Assembly: GCA_900290315.1 (NCBI GenBank)
Contig: OKRF01000529.1
Coordinates: forward strand, 1 to 7,727
DNA length: 7,727 nt
Reading direction: 5' to 3'
DNA from: Candidatus Sulfopaludibacter sp. SbA3
Lineage (GTDB): Bacteria > Acidobacteriota > Terriglobia > Bryobacterales > Bryobacteraceae
Shown here: in pieces, positions 1-5,908 of the stretch
How the letters are laid out: each line of letters begins with the position of its first letter
Position numbering within the stretch: the first letter of the stretch is position 1
Translations under genes and position numbers: made by a program
The notes under the pieces: model-generated
What the model was told of the DNA's origin: nothing
The model's database searches: none
Seen by the model: the letters and a program-made list of their open reading frames with translations, nothing else

Positions 1-62
1 TTCTGAACCGGCTCCATAAAGCCGTTCTCGGCATTGTACCCTTCAGGAGAACCCTGCATCAT
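1..62 (-). CDS. Possible 5' end of a hypothetical gene, cut by the window edge
   Basis: An open frame reads leftwards from two adjacent ATG codons (60-62 and 57-59) and leaves the window after about 20 codons. The visible residues are MMQGSPEGYNAENGFMEPVQ. A Shine-Dalgarno-like AAGGG (plus-strand 68-72) lies 5 bases upstream of the first ATG, which is why I chose this start. The same frame stays open upstream, so the start is not certain. The peptide is too short to place in any family and no signal peptide is visible. The orientation matches every other gene here. If real, the hairpin-rich stretch 86-251 is its upstream region. It could also be chance coding in GC-rich DNA. Confidence 0.4.
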   Translation of the reverse strand, partial: MMQGSPEGYNAENGFMEPVQ

Positions 63-85
63 CTGTGCCCTTATACATTCAAACA

Positions 86-103
86 GGGTCGAAAAACCGA
101 CCC
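86..103. repeat. Perfect 6-bp hairpin upstream of the left-edge gene
   Basis: GGGTCG (86-91) pairs exactly with CGACCC (98-103) across a 6-base A-rich loop. On the minus strand the loop is T-rich. It lies 24 bases before the proposed ATG at 62. It could be an operator or an mRNA hairpin, or simply one more palindrome of the cluster. Confidence 0.5.
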
Positions 104-111
104 AGCGGCGG

Positions 112-174
112 GTAACGCCGGCGATCTTGTCGCCGGTACGGCTAGTGCAACCGCGGCGAAACCGCCGGCGCTAC
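112..174. repeat. 63-bp element bounded by a 12-bp near-perfect inverted repeat
   Basis: GTAACGCCGGCG (112-123) and CGCCGGCGCTAC (163-174) are inverted copies with 11 of 12 positions complementary, separated by 39 bases. Nested inside is an alternative perfect hairpin, CCGGCGA (118-124) with TCGCCGG (130-136) and a 5-base loop. A further 5-bp hairpin lies at 154-167. A compact palindrome with GTA...TAC ends is typical of a miniature inverted-repeat or REP-type element. No protein is encoded. Confidence 0.6.
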
Positions 175-203
175 CAACCGCCGCTTTTTTCATCCCGTTT
201 TGC

Positions 204-218
204 GGGGCGGTCCGCCCC
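204..218. repeat. 15-base GC palindrome
   Basis: GGGGCGG (204-210) and CCGCCCC (212-218) are perfect inverted copies around a single T. In single-stranded form this could close as a 6-bp stem with a 3-base loop. It ends only 5 bases before the next hairpin (224-251), so the two form a doublet. Confidence 0.55.
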
Positions 219-223
219 TAATT

Positions 224-251
224 GACAGACGACAAAAAACGATCGTCTGTC
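224..251. repeat. Perfect 9-bp hairpin GACAGACGA / TCGTCTGTC
   Basis: GACAGACGA (224-232) and TCGTCTGTC (243-251) match exactly as inverted copies around a 10-base A-rich loop. This is the longest perfect stem in the window. Neither strand continues into a clear T-run after the stem, so a terminator role is doubtful. A dispersed REP-like palindrome is the better guess. Confidence 0.6.
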
Positions 252-338
252 CCACGGGGCTAACGAATTCTCATCCGGGCGTTGGCCCGCGGCGGCCACC
301 TCCGGGCGATTGGGGGTGATTTTCGAGGGTGTTGGGGG

Positions 339-352
339 GCCCGCTCGCGGGC
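339..352. repeat. GCCCGC / GCGGGC hairpin
   Basis: GCCCGC (339-344) and GCGGGC (347-352) are perfect inverted copies separated by two bases; a 5-bp stem with a CTCG tetraloop is the realistic fold. It follows a run of six G. A second small hairpin, CGGGC (276-280) with GCCCG (285-289) and a GTTG loop, lies about 50 bases to the left. Confidence 0.4.
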
Positions 353-402
353 AACGATAGGCATGAAAATGGGGGAACGCGTCGGGATTTCGCGAAGGGG
401 CA

Positions 403-420
403 AATTCGAGCCAGGCACGA
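403..420. repeat. Diverged copy of the GAGCCTGGCACG repeat
   Basis: The sequence around TCGAGCCAGGCACGA matches the first half of the repeats at 461 and 504, with an A/T change at the centre of GCCTGGC. That core is itself close to palindromic. It sits directly before the tandem hairpins at 423-462. Confidence 0.5.
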
Positions 421-422
421 AG

Positions 423-462
423 ATTCGCCAAAAGACGGCGAATTCGCCAAAAGACGGCGAAT
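423..462. repeat. 19-bp palindromic unit in exact tandem
   Basis: The 19-base unit ATTCGCCAAAAGACGGCGA occurs at 423-441 and again, identical, at 442-460. Each copy folds as a 7-bp stem (ATTCGCC with GGCGAAT) and a 7-base loop. The stems run 423-443 and 442-462, so neighbouring hairpins share two bases. The doublet lies about 95 bases downstream of the OmpA-family stop. On the minus strand the loop reads GTCTTTT, but no T-run follows the stem. It may protect the 3' end of the mRNA or be a REP doublet. Confidence 0.75.
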
Positions 463-531
463 TTCGAGCCTGGCACGGATTTGCGGCGGACACACGGCTC
501 GGGATTTCGAGCCTGGCACGGTTTTGCGGCG
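461..531. repeat. Two copies of a 28-bp direct repeat
   Basis: The copies at 461-488 and 504-531 are identical at 27 of 28 positions, the only difference being A479 against T522. The core is TTTCGAGCCTGGCACGG, followed by TTTGCGGCG. The copies are 15 bases apart. The second is preceded by GGCTCG, creating a perfect 6-bp hairpin with its own CGAGCC (496-513). The first overlaps the end of the tandem hairpins by two bases. A third, diverged half-copy lies at 403-420. Confidence 0.75.
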
Positions 532-555
532 TGTGCTTCGGGCCCTTGAGTTTAT

Positions 556-2082
556 TCATCGCTGCGTGTCGATGCCGATGGGAGAGCCGGTAACTACCAT
601 ATCGACGCGCCGATTCTGCTGCCGGCCCTCGGCGGTGTCATTGGTTGCTACGGCGCCGGCTTTACCGAGCCCGAGCGCAGTCACGGTGTCGGACGGCACT
701 CCCTGCGCCACCAGGTAGATCCGGACCGCATCGGCGCGCTCTTCGGACAATTTCTGATTGTAATCGTCGGTGCCGATGCTGTCCGTGTGCCCTTCCAGTT
801 GGACCTTCAGACCCGGATACGCCAGCAGGATCCCGGAGACTTTGGCCAGCTTTTCGCGCGCGCCGGGCTTTAGGGTGTACTTGTTGAAATCGAAGAGCAC
901 GTCGTTGATGTTCACGATGAGGCCTCGCTGGGTCTCACGCGTTTCCAGAATCAGGTTCAACTGCTGGCGCAGGCGCTCGCGCAGGGCGGTCTTTTCGTTT
1001 TCCGCCTGCTGGCGCTGCTGCTCGGCCAGTTTTGCGGCTTCCTGGGCGCGCTGCGCGTCTGCCTGGGCCGCCTGCTGCTGGGCCAGGGCGGCGGCTCGGG
1101 CCGCATCCGCCACACTCCGTTCCTGGGCGGCTACCTGGGCCGCCTGCTGGGCCTCCATCTTCGCCTGTTGAGCGGCGCGCTGGTCTGCCTCCGCCTGCTC
1201 GCGCCGCTGTTGCTCCACCAGAGCCTGTTGCGCCGCCTCATCCGCCTTGGTCTTCTGGGCAGCCAGTTCTTCGGCGCGCATTTTGTGAATGGTGATGATG
1301 CGGGCATCCTCCGCCATCTGCGCCGCCTCGCGCGCATTGGTCTCCGATTCCTTGCGGAGCCTGCCATTCAGTAGATAGTCTTGCGCATTCTTCAAGTCGA
1401 TCTGAGCCTTCTGAAAGGTATCCGCTGCATACCGGTCCGCTCCCGCGAGACGAGCAATTTCAATGGCATTCTGCGCCTCCGCCAGTTGCAGCGGCCCTTT
1501 CGGATCCACCCGGATGGGTGCATAGGCGGAACGGTTCAGAACGTACTCGCCGCGCTGTAGCAACTCGTATTTCGCGTCCACCTGCTCGATGGTGCCGGCG
1601 GTATCGTTGCGCAGGAAGTTCTCCGCCACCACCACGTCGCTCGGCTGTGTCACGGCGAAGTACGGTTCAGCCGTCACAATCAGGCCGAAGGTTTGCAGAT
1701 CCGTGGTGGAGAGCAGCTTGGCGTGGTCGCCCTGCAGCACCACTTCCCCTAGGTTCATCGCGCGCCCTTCGGGAGTGATGCCCCACAACACGTAAGTCAT
1801 ATACTCCGGTCCGTATTGGCTGGCCGGTGTCATGTGGTTGAGGGTAGTATCGATCTTGGTGGAGCCCATCTGGCTCGACACGCTGGCCTCGCCGCGCGCG
1901 GCCGGCATCAGCTCGGTGCCGCGGAAATCGATGTGCGTGGTGCCGGTGCGATGGTGATAATTTACCGCCTTGGTGGTACGTGAGACCACAGTTACGCGAT
2001 AAATCGGCATAGACTGCCCGTTCTCGGGGACCTGCGCCGCCAAGGTCCCCGCCATCAACAACATCAAACCTGGAAGTTTCAT
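556..2082 (-). CDS. OmpA-family peptidoglycan-binding protein with DUF4398-like and coiled-coil region
   Basis: This 508-residue protein should be exported and hold the cell envelope to peptidoglycan. Residues 1-16 look like a signal peptide (Lys2, hydrophobic run, LAA before Gln17) with no lipobox Cys. Residues about 25-155 are an uncharacterised N-terminal part that includes YVLWGITPEGRAMNLGE. Residues about 197-265 (QLAEAQNAIEIARLAGADRY) resemble DUF4398. Residues about 265-380 are Ala/Gln/Glu-rich and very likely form a long coiled coil. Residues about 388-498 are an OmpA C-terminal domain with GHTD (431-434), LSEERA (445-450) and NRRVD (490-494). Asp434 and Arg449 have the spacing of the diaminopimelate-binding pair known in OmpA. 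No beta-barrel is evident, so it is probably periplasmic rather than a porin. The start is fixed by a strong GGGAGG site. The orphan gene lies 53 bases upstream. Confidence 0.93.
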   Translation of the reverse strand: MKLPGLMLLMAGTLAAQVPENGQSMPIYRVTVVSRTTKAVNYHHRTGTTHIDFRGTELMPAARGEASVSSQMGSTKIDTTLNHMTPASQYGPEYMTYVLWGITPEGRAMNLGEVVLQGDHAKLLSTTDLQTFGLIVTAEPYFAVTQPSDVVVAENFLRNDTAGTIEQVDAKYELLQRGEYVLNRSAYAPIRVDPKGPLQLAEAQNAIEIARLAGADRYAADTFQKAQIDLKNAQDYLLNGRLRKESETNAREAAQMAEDARIITIHKMRAEELAAQKTKADEAAQQALVEQQRREQAEADQRAAQQAKMEAQQAAQVAAQERSVADAARAAALAQQQAAQADAQRAQEAAKLAEQQRQQAENEKTALRERLRQQLNLILETRETQRGLIVNINDVLFDFNKYTLKPGAREKLAKVSGILLAYPGLKVQLEGHTDSIGTDDYNQKLSEERADAVRIYLVAQGVPSDTVTALGLGKAGAVATNDTAEGRQQNRRVDMVVTGSPIGIDTQR

Positions 2083-2087
2083 CTATT

Positions 2088-2093
2088 CCTCCC
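2088..2093 (-). promoter_or_regulatory. Strong ribosome binding site of the OmpA-family gene
   Basis: The minus strand reads GGGAGG, 5 bases before the ATG at 2080-2082. This fixes the start and suggests high translation. The 53-base spacer (2083-2135) shows no clear -35/-10 pair and no terminator, so read-through from the kinase and orphan-gene transcript is possible. Confidence 0.8.
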
Positions 2094-2135
2094 AGGGAGT
2101 GATGGAGCAAATCCCTTGCCGATGTGAAGCGCCCC

Positions 2136-2468
2136 TCAGTTTACCGAAATGCGGGGGCAGGCGACGTCGGCGAACACATTCGTACCGTTCCAGATGGCGA
2201 CCGCATAATGAAACTGGCCCTTCACGTTTTGGATGGTATAAGAACCGGTCTCGGAGACACCCGAGATGAGCTGGCTGTTGATTTCAACCGCTTCGAAGGG
2301 CGTCTGGTCTTTGAACACTACCACGAACGGGTGTTGGCAGGTCCAGCGAACCATGTCGCCGGCTTGGACGCGGAGCAGTGCCGGTCTGTATACGATGTTG
2401 CCGAAGCTGCCGCCGGTAGGCACCAGGCCCGGCGGATCGAGCTCGATGTGGATGGTGTAGAAGATCAT
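2136..2468 (-). CDS. Hypothetical protein, possible cupredoxin-like beta-sandwich
   Basis: This 110-residue protein is not one I can name. After a short N-terminal strand (IHIELDP), the segment YRPALLRVQAGDMVRWTCQH (27-46) has the pattern seen in cupredoxin-like domains: hydrophobic strand, AGD turn, then V-x-W. Later come QFHYAVAIW (85-93) and a closing strand, CPRISV. It has His7, His46, His87, Cys44 and Cys104, but the classical C-terminal Cys-His-Met copper set is not in its usual arrangement, so metal binding is unproven. There is no signal peptide or membrane helix, so it should be cytoplasmic. AAGGAG 9 bases upstream supports the ATG. It begins 18 bases after the kinase stop and is probably translated from the same mRNA. 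The gene is secure; the fold is a guess. Confidence 0.8.
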   Translation of the reverse strand: MIFYTIHIELDPPGLVPTGGSFGNIVYRPALLRVQAGDMVRWTCQHPFVVVFKDQTPFEAVEINSQLISGVSETGSYTIQNVKGQFHYAVAIWNGTNVFADVACPRISVN

Positions 2469-2477
2469 TCTCTCGTT

Positions 2478-2483
2478 CTCCTT
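2478..2483 (-). promoter_or_regulatory. Ribosome binding site of the orphan gene
   Basis: AAGGAG on the minus strand lies 9 bases before the ATG at 2466-2468. It sits inside the 18-base gap after the kinase stop, which supports co-transcription and an independent start of translation. Confidence 0.7.
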
Positions 2484-2486
2484 GTT

Positions 2487-5132
2487 TTAATGAGTTGGGT
2501 TCCCAGCGCCCACGAGCCGCACATAACCCGGATCCTGACGAAGTCTCTGGAGCGGCGGAGCCTTACTGAATTCGTTGGAAGTATAGCCGGCCTTCAGGGC
2601 GGCCTGCACGGCGCGCAGGGCACGATCGCGCTGTCCGGCCTGCTCGTAGACCAGCGCCGCGTGGAATTGAACATCGCCATCGAAAGGCGCCAGTTGGATG
2701 GCTTTGCCGATCTCTGAGATCGCCTCTTTGCGGCGGCCCATGGCCGCCCACCAGGTGGCAACTTGCGAATGCAGCTCGCCATCGCGGGGATTGACAGTGA
2801 TCTCCCGCTGGATCAGCTCGATGGCATGCCGATAGGTGTCGGGCGCCTTGGCCGCAAGCCCGGGGTCCCAGCGATAAGAATCGGCCAGGTTGCCCCAGAA
2901 TTCAGAATTCGCCGGAGCCAGATCGATCGCCTTCTGGAACTGAACGGCCGCCTGAGCATAGTTCCCATCATAGTAATAGAGATAGCCGAGATTGTCGTGA
3001 TCGTCGCTGGTCGGCCCAAGGGAAAGCGACTTTTGGAACTGCTCAATGGCATCCTTAGTGCGGCCCATCTTCACATAAGTGCCGCCCAGGTTGCTGTAGG
3101 CCTTAGCGCTATCGGGCGTGAGGCGGATCACCTCGCGGAAGCACTGCTCAGCTTTTTCGAATCGGCCGGTGATGAAATAGAAAACGCCAAGCTGTTTCAC
3201 GCTCCACCAGTCGTCGTGGCGCAACTCGATGGCCCGCTGATATGTGGCCTCCGCTTGGGCGGGACGGTTCATGGCGCGGTATGTGCCCGCCAGTTCGCGG
3301 TAAGCGTCGGCGTTCAGAGGATCGAGCTTGAGGGCCGCATGGAATTCCTTTTCGGCCCGCTTGCTTTCGCCCTTAGCGGCTTGGATCATGCCCATGGTGA
3401 CGTGAGCGGCGGGCAGTTGATCGTTGAGAGCCAGTGCGCGCGAACTGTTTTCGAGGGCGTCGTCAATCAGTTTAGGATCTTTGAGCAGATCGTACTGGCG
3501 CTTGAAGGCTTCGGCCAGGCCCGAAAAGGCCAGAGCGAACCGCGGGTCGCGGGCAACCGATTTCCGGAATGCGCCGATCGCCTTGCCGATGTTATCCGGT
3601 TGATCGTAACGATACAGGTAGCCGGCTCCCTCGACATACGACGGATAGGCGGCGGGAACAGCCGTGTTAGTCGCCTTGAGTGACTGCGCCGCCTCCGGTT
3701 GGAGGTCCAGTTCCAACATGCCGGCGATCTTTGCGACCACCTGTTCCTGCACGTCGACCAGATCCGCCAGATCGGTCCGGATGGTCTCGGCACGCAACTG
3801 GGTCACGGTGTGAGCGTCTGAGAGGCTCATCATCACCTGTATCCCATCGGCGCCCAGGCGCTGCACGCTGCCGGTAATTGCCAGATTCGCTCCGAACGTA
3901 ATGCCGGCCTGACGTACGCTCGTGACGTCATCCTTGCGTACGTCGGCGGCGGGCACCACCAGCAGGCTGCCGTGGAATCGCTCCAGCCGGGTGATGGCGT
4001 TGCTCACCTCTTCGAACAGGCCATCGCACAGAGCTTGATTGGAGGGGTCACCGCCGATGTTGGTGAATCGCAGGACGGCCACCCGTTTCTCGGACGGAAT
4101 ATGCGGCGGAAATATCCTGGCCGCCACGCGATGCCGCGCACCGGGCACAGCGACTCCGGCCAGCAGGCCCAGGAGCAGGGCGGCCGCAACTAGCAGCCAC
4201 CAGCGCTGCTTCCGCCGCGGCGAAGTTTCCAGCGTCACCGTCTCCGCGGAAGAATGTGGCGCATCCGATTCCATCCCGGCGTTGAAGGCGCGGAGATCGG
4301 CCAAGACTTCTTTTGCCGTCTGGTAACGGCGAGCCGGGTCTTTCTCCAACATTCGGGAAACGATGGACTGCAGCCGATCCGGCACGTCCTCGCGAAACTG
4401 CCGCAGCGCCGGCGCCGGCGTATACGCGATGTCGTGCAGCACCGCGGGAGTATCGGTGCTGTGGAATGGCACCTGCCCCGCGATCAGTTCGAACAGCAGA
4501 ACGCCCAGGGAGAAGATATCCGAGCGCTCGTCCACCTCCTGCCCGCGAGCCTGTTCCGGCGACATGTAAACGGGCGTTCCCATAGCGTGACCGCTCACCG
4601 TTTCCAGTTCGGATGCAGCACCTGCGTTCCTGCTGGCCGCGATCTTGGCCAGGCCGAAGTCGGCGATTTTGATCTGGCCGTCCTCCGTGAACAATACGTT
4701 GGAGGACTTGATGTCGCGATGGACAATGGCGTGCTGGTGGGCGTGACTGAGACCCTCGGCGATCTGGATGGCCCATTCCACGCATCGGTGCAGGGATGGC
4801 AGGTCTCCCAGGGATTTGCGCGCCAGCAGCTTTTGCCGCAGGGTGCCTCCGGGCAGATACTCGAGGACCAGGAACATCAGATCGCCCGTGTCTTCGATTC
4901 CGTAAATGGTGGCGATCCGCGGATGGTTCAGGGTGGAGATGGCTCGCGCCTCTTTGCGGAAGCGCGCGATTCTGTCGGGGGAACTTACTAATTCGGGGGA
5001 TAGGAACTTGAGGGCAACATAGCGTCCCAGGTCAGTGTCCCTGGCCTGATACACCACTCCCATTCCGCCCTCGCCCAACTTTCGGACAATTTCGTAGTGG
5101 GATACGCTATGCGTTTTAGCCGGTGAGGCCAC
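2487..5132 (-). CDS. Transmembrane Ser/Thr protein kinase (PknB type) with TolB/FlgO-like segment and TPR tail
   Basis: This 881-residue Hanks-type kinase phosphorylates Ser/Thr of unknown partners. The kinase domain (about 13-285) looks complete: glycine loop GEGGMGVVY (20-28), Lys42 in VALKF, Glu61 of helix C, HRDIKSSN (138-145, catalytic Asp140), DFG (158-160) and GTPVYMSPE (185-193). The activation loop holds Ser167, Ser174, Thr178 and Ser180 as possible phosphosites. One membrane helix (about 311-330) follows a basic stretch, so the rest should face the periplasm. Residues about 348-470 (RVAVLRFTNIGGD) resemble the TolB/FlgO-like segment found beside TPRs in acidobacterial kinases. About nine to ten TPRs fill 510-850, one degenerate near 743-782. 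The start codon is GTG, supported by GAGGA 4 bases upstream. The tail may sense or scaffold envelope proteins; its ligand is unknown. Confidence 0.95.
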   Translation of the reverse strand: MASPAKTHSVSHYEIVRKLGEGGMGVVYQARDTDLGRYVALKFLSPELVSSPDRIARFRKEARAISTLNHPRIATIYGIEDTGDLMFLVLEYLPGGTLRQKLLARKSLGDLPSLHRCVEWAIQIAEGLSHAHQHAIVHRDIKSSNVLFTEDGQIKIADFGLAKIAASRNAGAASELETVSGHAMGTPVYMSPEQARGQEVDERSDIFSLGVLLFELIAGQVPFHSTDTPAVLHDIAYTPAPALRQFREDVPDRLQSIVSRMLEKDPARRYQTAKEVLADLRAFNAGMESDAPHSSAETVTLETSPRRKQRWWLLVAAALLLGLLAGVAVPGARHRVAARIFPPHIPSEKRVAVLRFTNIGGDPSNQALCDGLFEEVSNAITRLERFHGSLLVVPAADVRKDDVTSVRQAGITFGANLAITGSVQRLGADGIQVMMSLSDAHTVTQLRAETIRTDLADLVDVQEQVVAKIAGMLELDLQPEAAQSLKATNTAVPAAYPSYVEGAGYLYRYDQPDNIGKAIGAFRKSVARDPRFALAFSGLAEAFKRQYDLLKDPKLIDDALENSSRALALNDQLPAAHVTMGMIQAAKGESKRAEKEFHAALKLDPLNADAYRELAGTYRAMNRPAQAEATYQRAIELRHDDWWSVKQLGVFYFITGRFEKAEQCFREVIRLTPDSAKAYSNLGGTYVKMGRTKDAIEQFQKSLSLGPTSDDHDNLGYLYYYDGNYAQAAVQFQKAIDLAPANSEFWGNLADSYRWDPGLAAKAPDTYRHAIELIQREITVNPRDGELHSQVATWWAAMGRRKEAISEIGKAIQLAPFDGDVQFHAALVYEQAGQRDRALRAVQAALKAGYTSNEFSKAPPLQRLRQDPGYVRLVGAGNPTH

Positions 5133-5136
5133 GGCG

Positions 5137-5141
5137 TCCTC
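5137..5141 (-). promoter_or_regulatory. Ribosome binding site supporting a GTG start for the kinase
   Basis: The minus strand reads GAGGA followed by 4 bases and then GTG (5130-5132). The protein therefore starts with GTG, not ATG. The next residues, ASPAKTHSVSHYEIVRKLG, give the usual short lead before the glycine loop. Confidence 0.7.
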
Positions 5142-5206
5142 TCTGGTGGCATGTTCTGTTTCGTGCCCAATAAATTGTGATCAGTGTAGCCCAAGCGTAT
5201 CTTCTT

Positions 5207-5235
5207 TTTATAGAACTAACTCGGCATAGATCCAA
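5207..5235 (-). promoter_or_regulatory. Putative sigma-70 promoter for the kinase gene
   Basis: On the minus strand TTGGAT (plus 5230-5235) is followed 17 bases later by TATAAA (plus 5207-5212). The -10 matches consensus at 5 of 6 positions; the -35 matches only the first three. Transcription would start near 5200 and leave a leader of roughly 70 bases. The surrounding 167-base spacer (5133-5299) is clearly more AT-rich than the genes. It is the only long gap between genes to the right of 555, so a promoter is expected here. No obvious terminator for the upstream operon was found in the same spacer. Confidence 0.5.
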
Positions 5236-5299
5236 CAGTTTAGGCCTGTCCCTATCAGGTTGCCAGTACTTCTAGTAAGTGAGAGCTATCCGCGGGGGG

Positions 5300-5908
5300 C
5301 TAGAGCCAGCCTTTTTGGCGCGCGATGCGTGCCGCTTCGGTGCGATTGGATGCGCCCAGTTTGCTGATAGCCTCGGAGAGATAATTCCGCACGGTGCCTT
5401 CGGAGAGATTCAGCCGGCCGGCGATCTCCGCGCTGGCCGCTCCTTCGCCGGCATAGCGGAGCACCTGGCGCTCGCGATCCGTGAGCGGGTCGGATTCATC
5501 GGTCCAGGCTTCGGCAGCCAATTCCGGATCGATCACCCGCGCCCCGGCGCGAATGCGGCGCACCGCCGCGGCCAGAGTGGTGGAAGGCGCATCCTTCAGC
5601 AGGTATCCGGAAACTCCCGCATCGAGAGCCCGCCTCAGATATCCGGCGCGGGCGAAGGTGGTAAGAATGATCACCTTCACGGGCAAGCGGCGGCGCTTGA
5701 TCTCGCTTGCCAGTTCCAGTCCGGTCAGTTCCGGCATTTCGATATCGGTGAGCAGCACGTCGGGCGGAGCAGCCAACACCAGGTCCAACGCGGCGCGGCC
5801 ATCCTGCGCCTGCCCGACCACCTCGATATCGTCTTCCATTCCCAGGAGGGCGGCCAGCGCGCCGCGCACCATGGCCTGGTCTTCGGCCACGATTACGCGA
5901 ATCTTCAT
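5300..5908 (-). CDS. NarL/LuxR-type response regulator, DesR-like
   Basis: This 202-residue regulator takes phosphate from the partner kinase and binds DNA. The receiver domain (1-120) has the acidic pair Glu9/Asp10, the phosphorylation site Asp55 in LLTDIEMPELTG, Thr83 in ILTTFARAGY and Lys105 in YLLKD. The C-terminal LuxR-type helix-turn-helix covers about 140-200 (PLTDRERQVL, then GTVRNYLSEAISKLG as the recognition part). Pieces such as the receiver ILTTFAR-GY, GYLLKD-PS, PLTDRE and the final KGW closely follow what I remember of Bacillus subtilis DesR. Length is normal for the family and no domain is missing. Its ATG overlaps the kinase stop as ATGA, implying translational coupling. Targets are unknown; the adjacent ABC genes are the likely candidates. 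Confidence 0.95.
   Translation of the reverse strand: MKIRVIVAEDQAMVRGALAALLGMEDDIEVVGQAQDGRAALDLVLAAPPDVLLTDIEMPELTGLELASEIKRRRLPVKVIILTTFARAGYLRRALDAGVSGYLLKDAPSTTLAAAVRRIRAGARVIDPELAAEAWTDESDPLTDRERQVLRYAGEGAASAEIAGRLNLSEGTVRNYLSEAISKLGASNRTEAARIARQKGWL

Larger units (their letters stand above)
63..555. other. Gene-free, palindrome-rich intergenic region
   Basis: About 490 bases separate the possible gene at the left edge from the stop of the OmpA-family gene. I find no convincing protein here. Several short frames exist on both strands, but their peptides are rich in Arg, Pro and Ala, are read through repeats, and lack family-like patterns. Perfect inverted repeats are at 86-103, 118-136, 204-218, 224-251, 276-289, 339-352, 423-443, 442-462 and 496-513. 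Direct repeats occupy 403-531. None is followed by a clear T-run, so they do not look like ordinary intrinsic terminators. The region most resembles a pile-up of small mobile palindromic elements of REP or MITE kind. Confidence 0.7.

Noticed and set aside
70..75. TATAAG on the minus strand as a -10 box for the left-edge gene
   Set aside because: No acceptable -35 lies 16-18 bases upstream, and it would start transcription almost at the ATG. The overlapping AAGGG is better read as a ribosome site.
3..221. Plus-strand frame open from the left edge to a stop at 219-221
   Set aside because: It has no recognisable protein pattern and reads through several palindromes. The minus-strand start at 62 has a better ribosome site and agrees with the orientation of its neighbours.
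423..462. Intrinsic terminator of the OmpA-family gene
   Set aside because: The stems are plausible, but no T-run follows them on the minus strand. A stabilising or mobile palindrome fits better.
403..531. Possible CRISPR array
   Set aside because: There are only two good copies, the spacer is 15 bases and contains no typical unit, the repeats differ in arrangement, and no cas gene is present.
260..559. Minus-strand frame of 99 codons whose ATG overlaps the OmpA-family stop as ATGA
   Set aside because: It runs straight through the direct repeats and tandem hairpins, is rich in Arg and Pro, and resembles no family. The ATGA overlap is most likely chance.
282..593. Plus-strand frame of 103 codons in the repeat region
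   Set aside because: It overlaps the end of the OmpA-family gene, reads through the repeats and has no family-like composition or clear ribosome site.
2763..3683. Plus-strand frame of 306 codons antisense to the kinase TPR region
   Set aside because: Long antisense frames are expected opposite GC-rich genes. The sense strand has clear TPR repeats and the antisense translation has no recognisable domain.
4254..4991. Plus-strand frame of 245 codons antisense to the kinase catalytic domain
   Set aside because: It is the mirror of conserved kinase motifs read in the sense direction, with no independent support.
5255..5285. Terminator for the regulator operon around a weak inverted repeat near AGTACTTCTAGTAAGT
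   Set aside because: Only about 4 bp of stem with no T-run, too weak to call.
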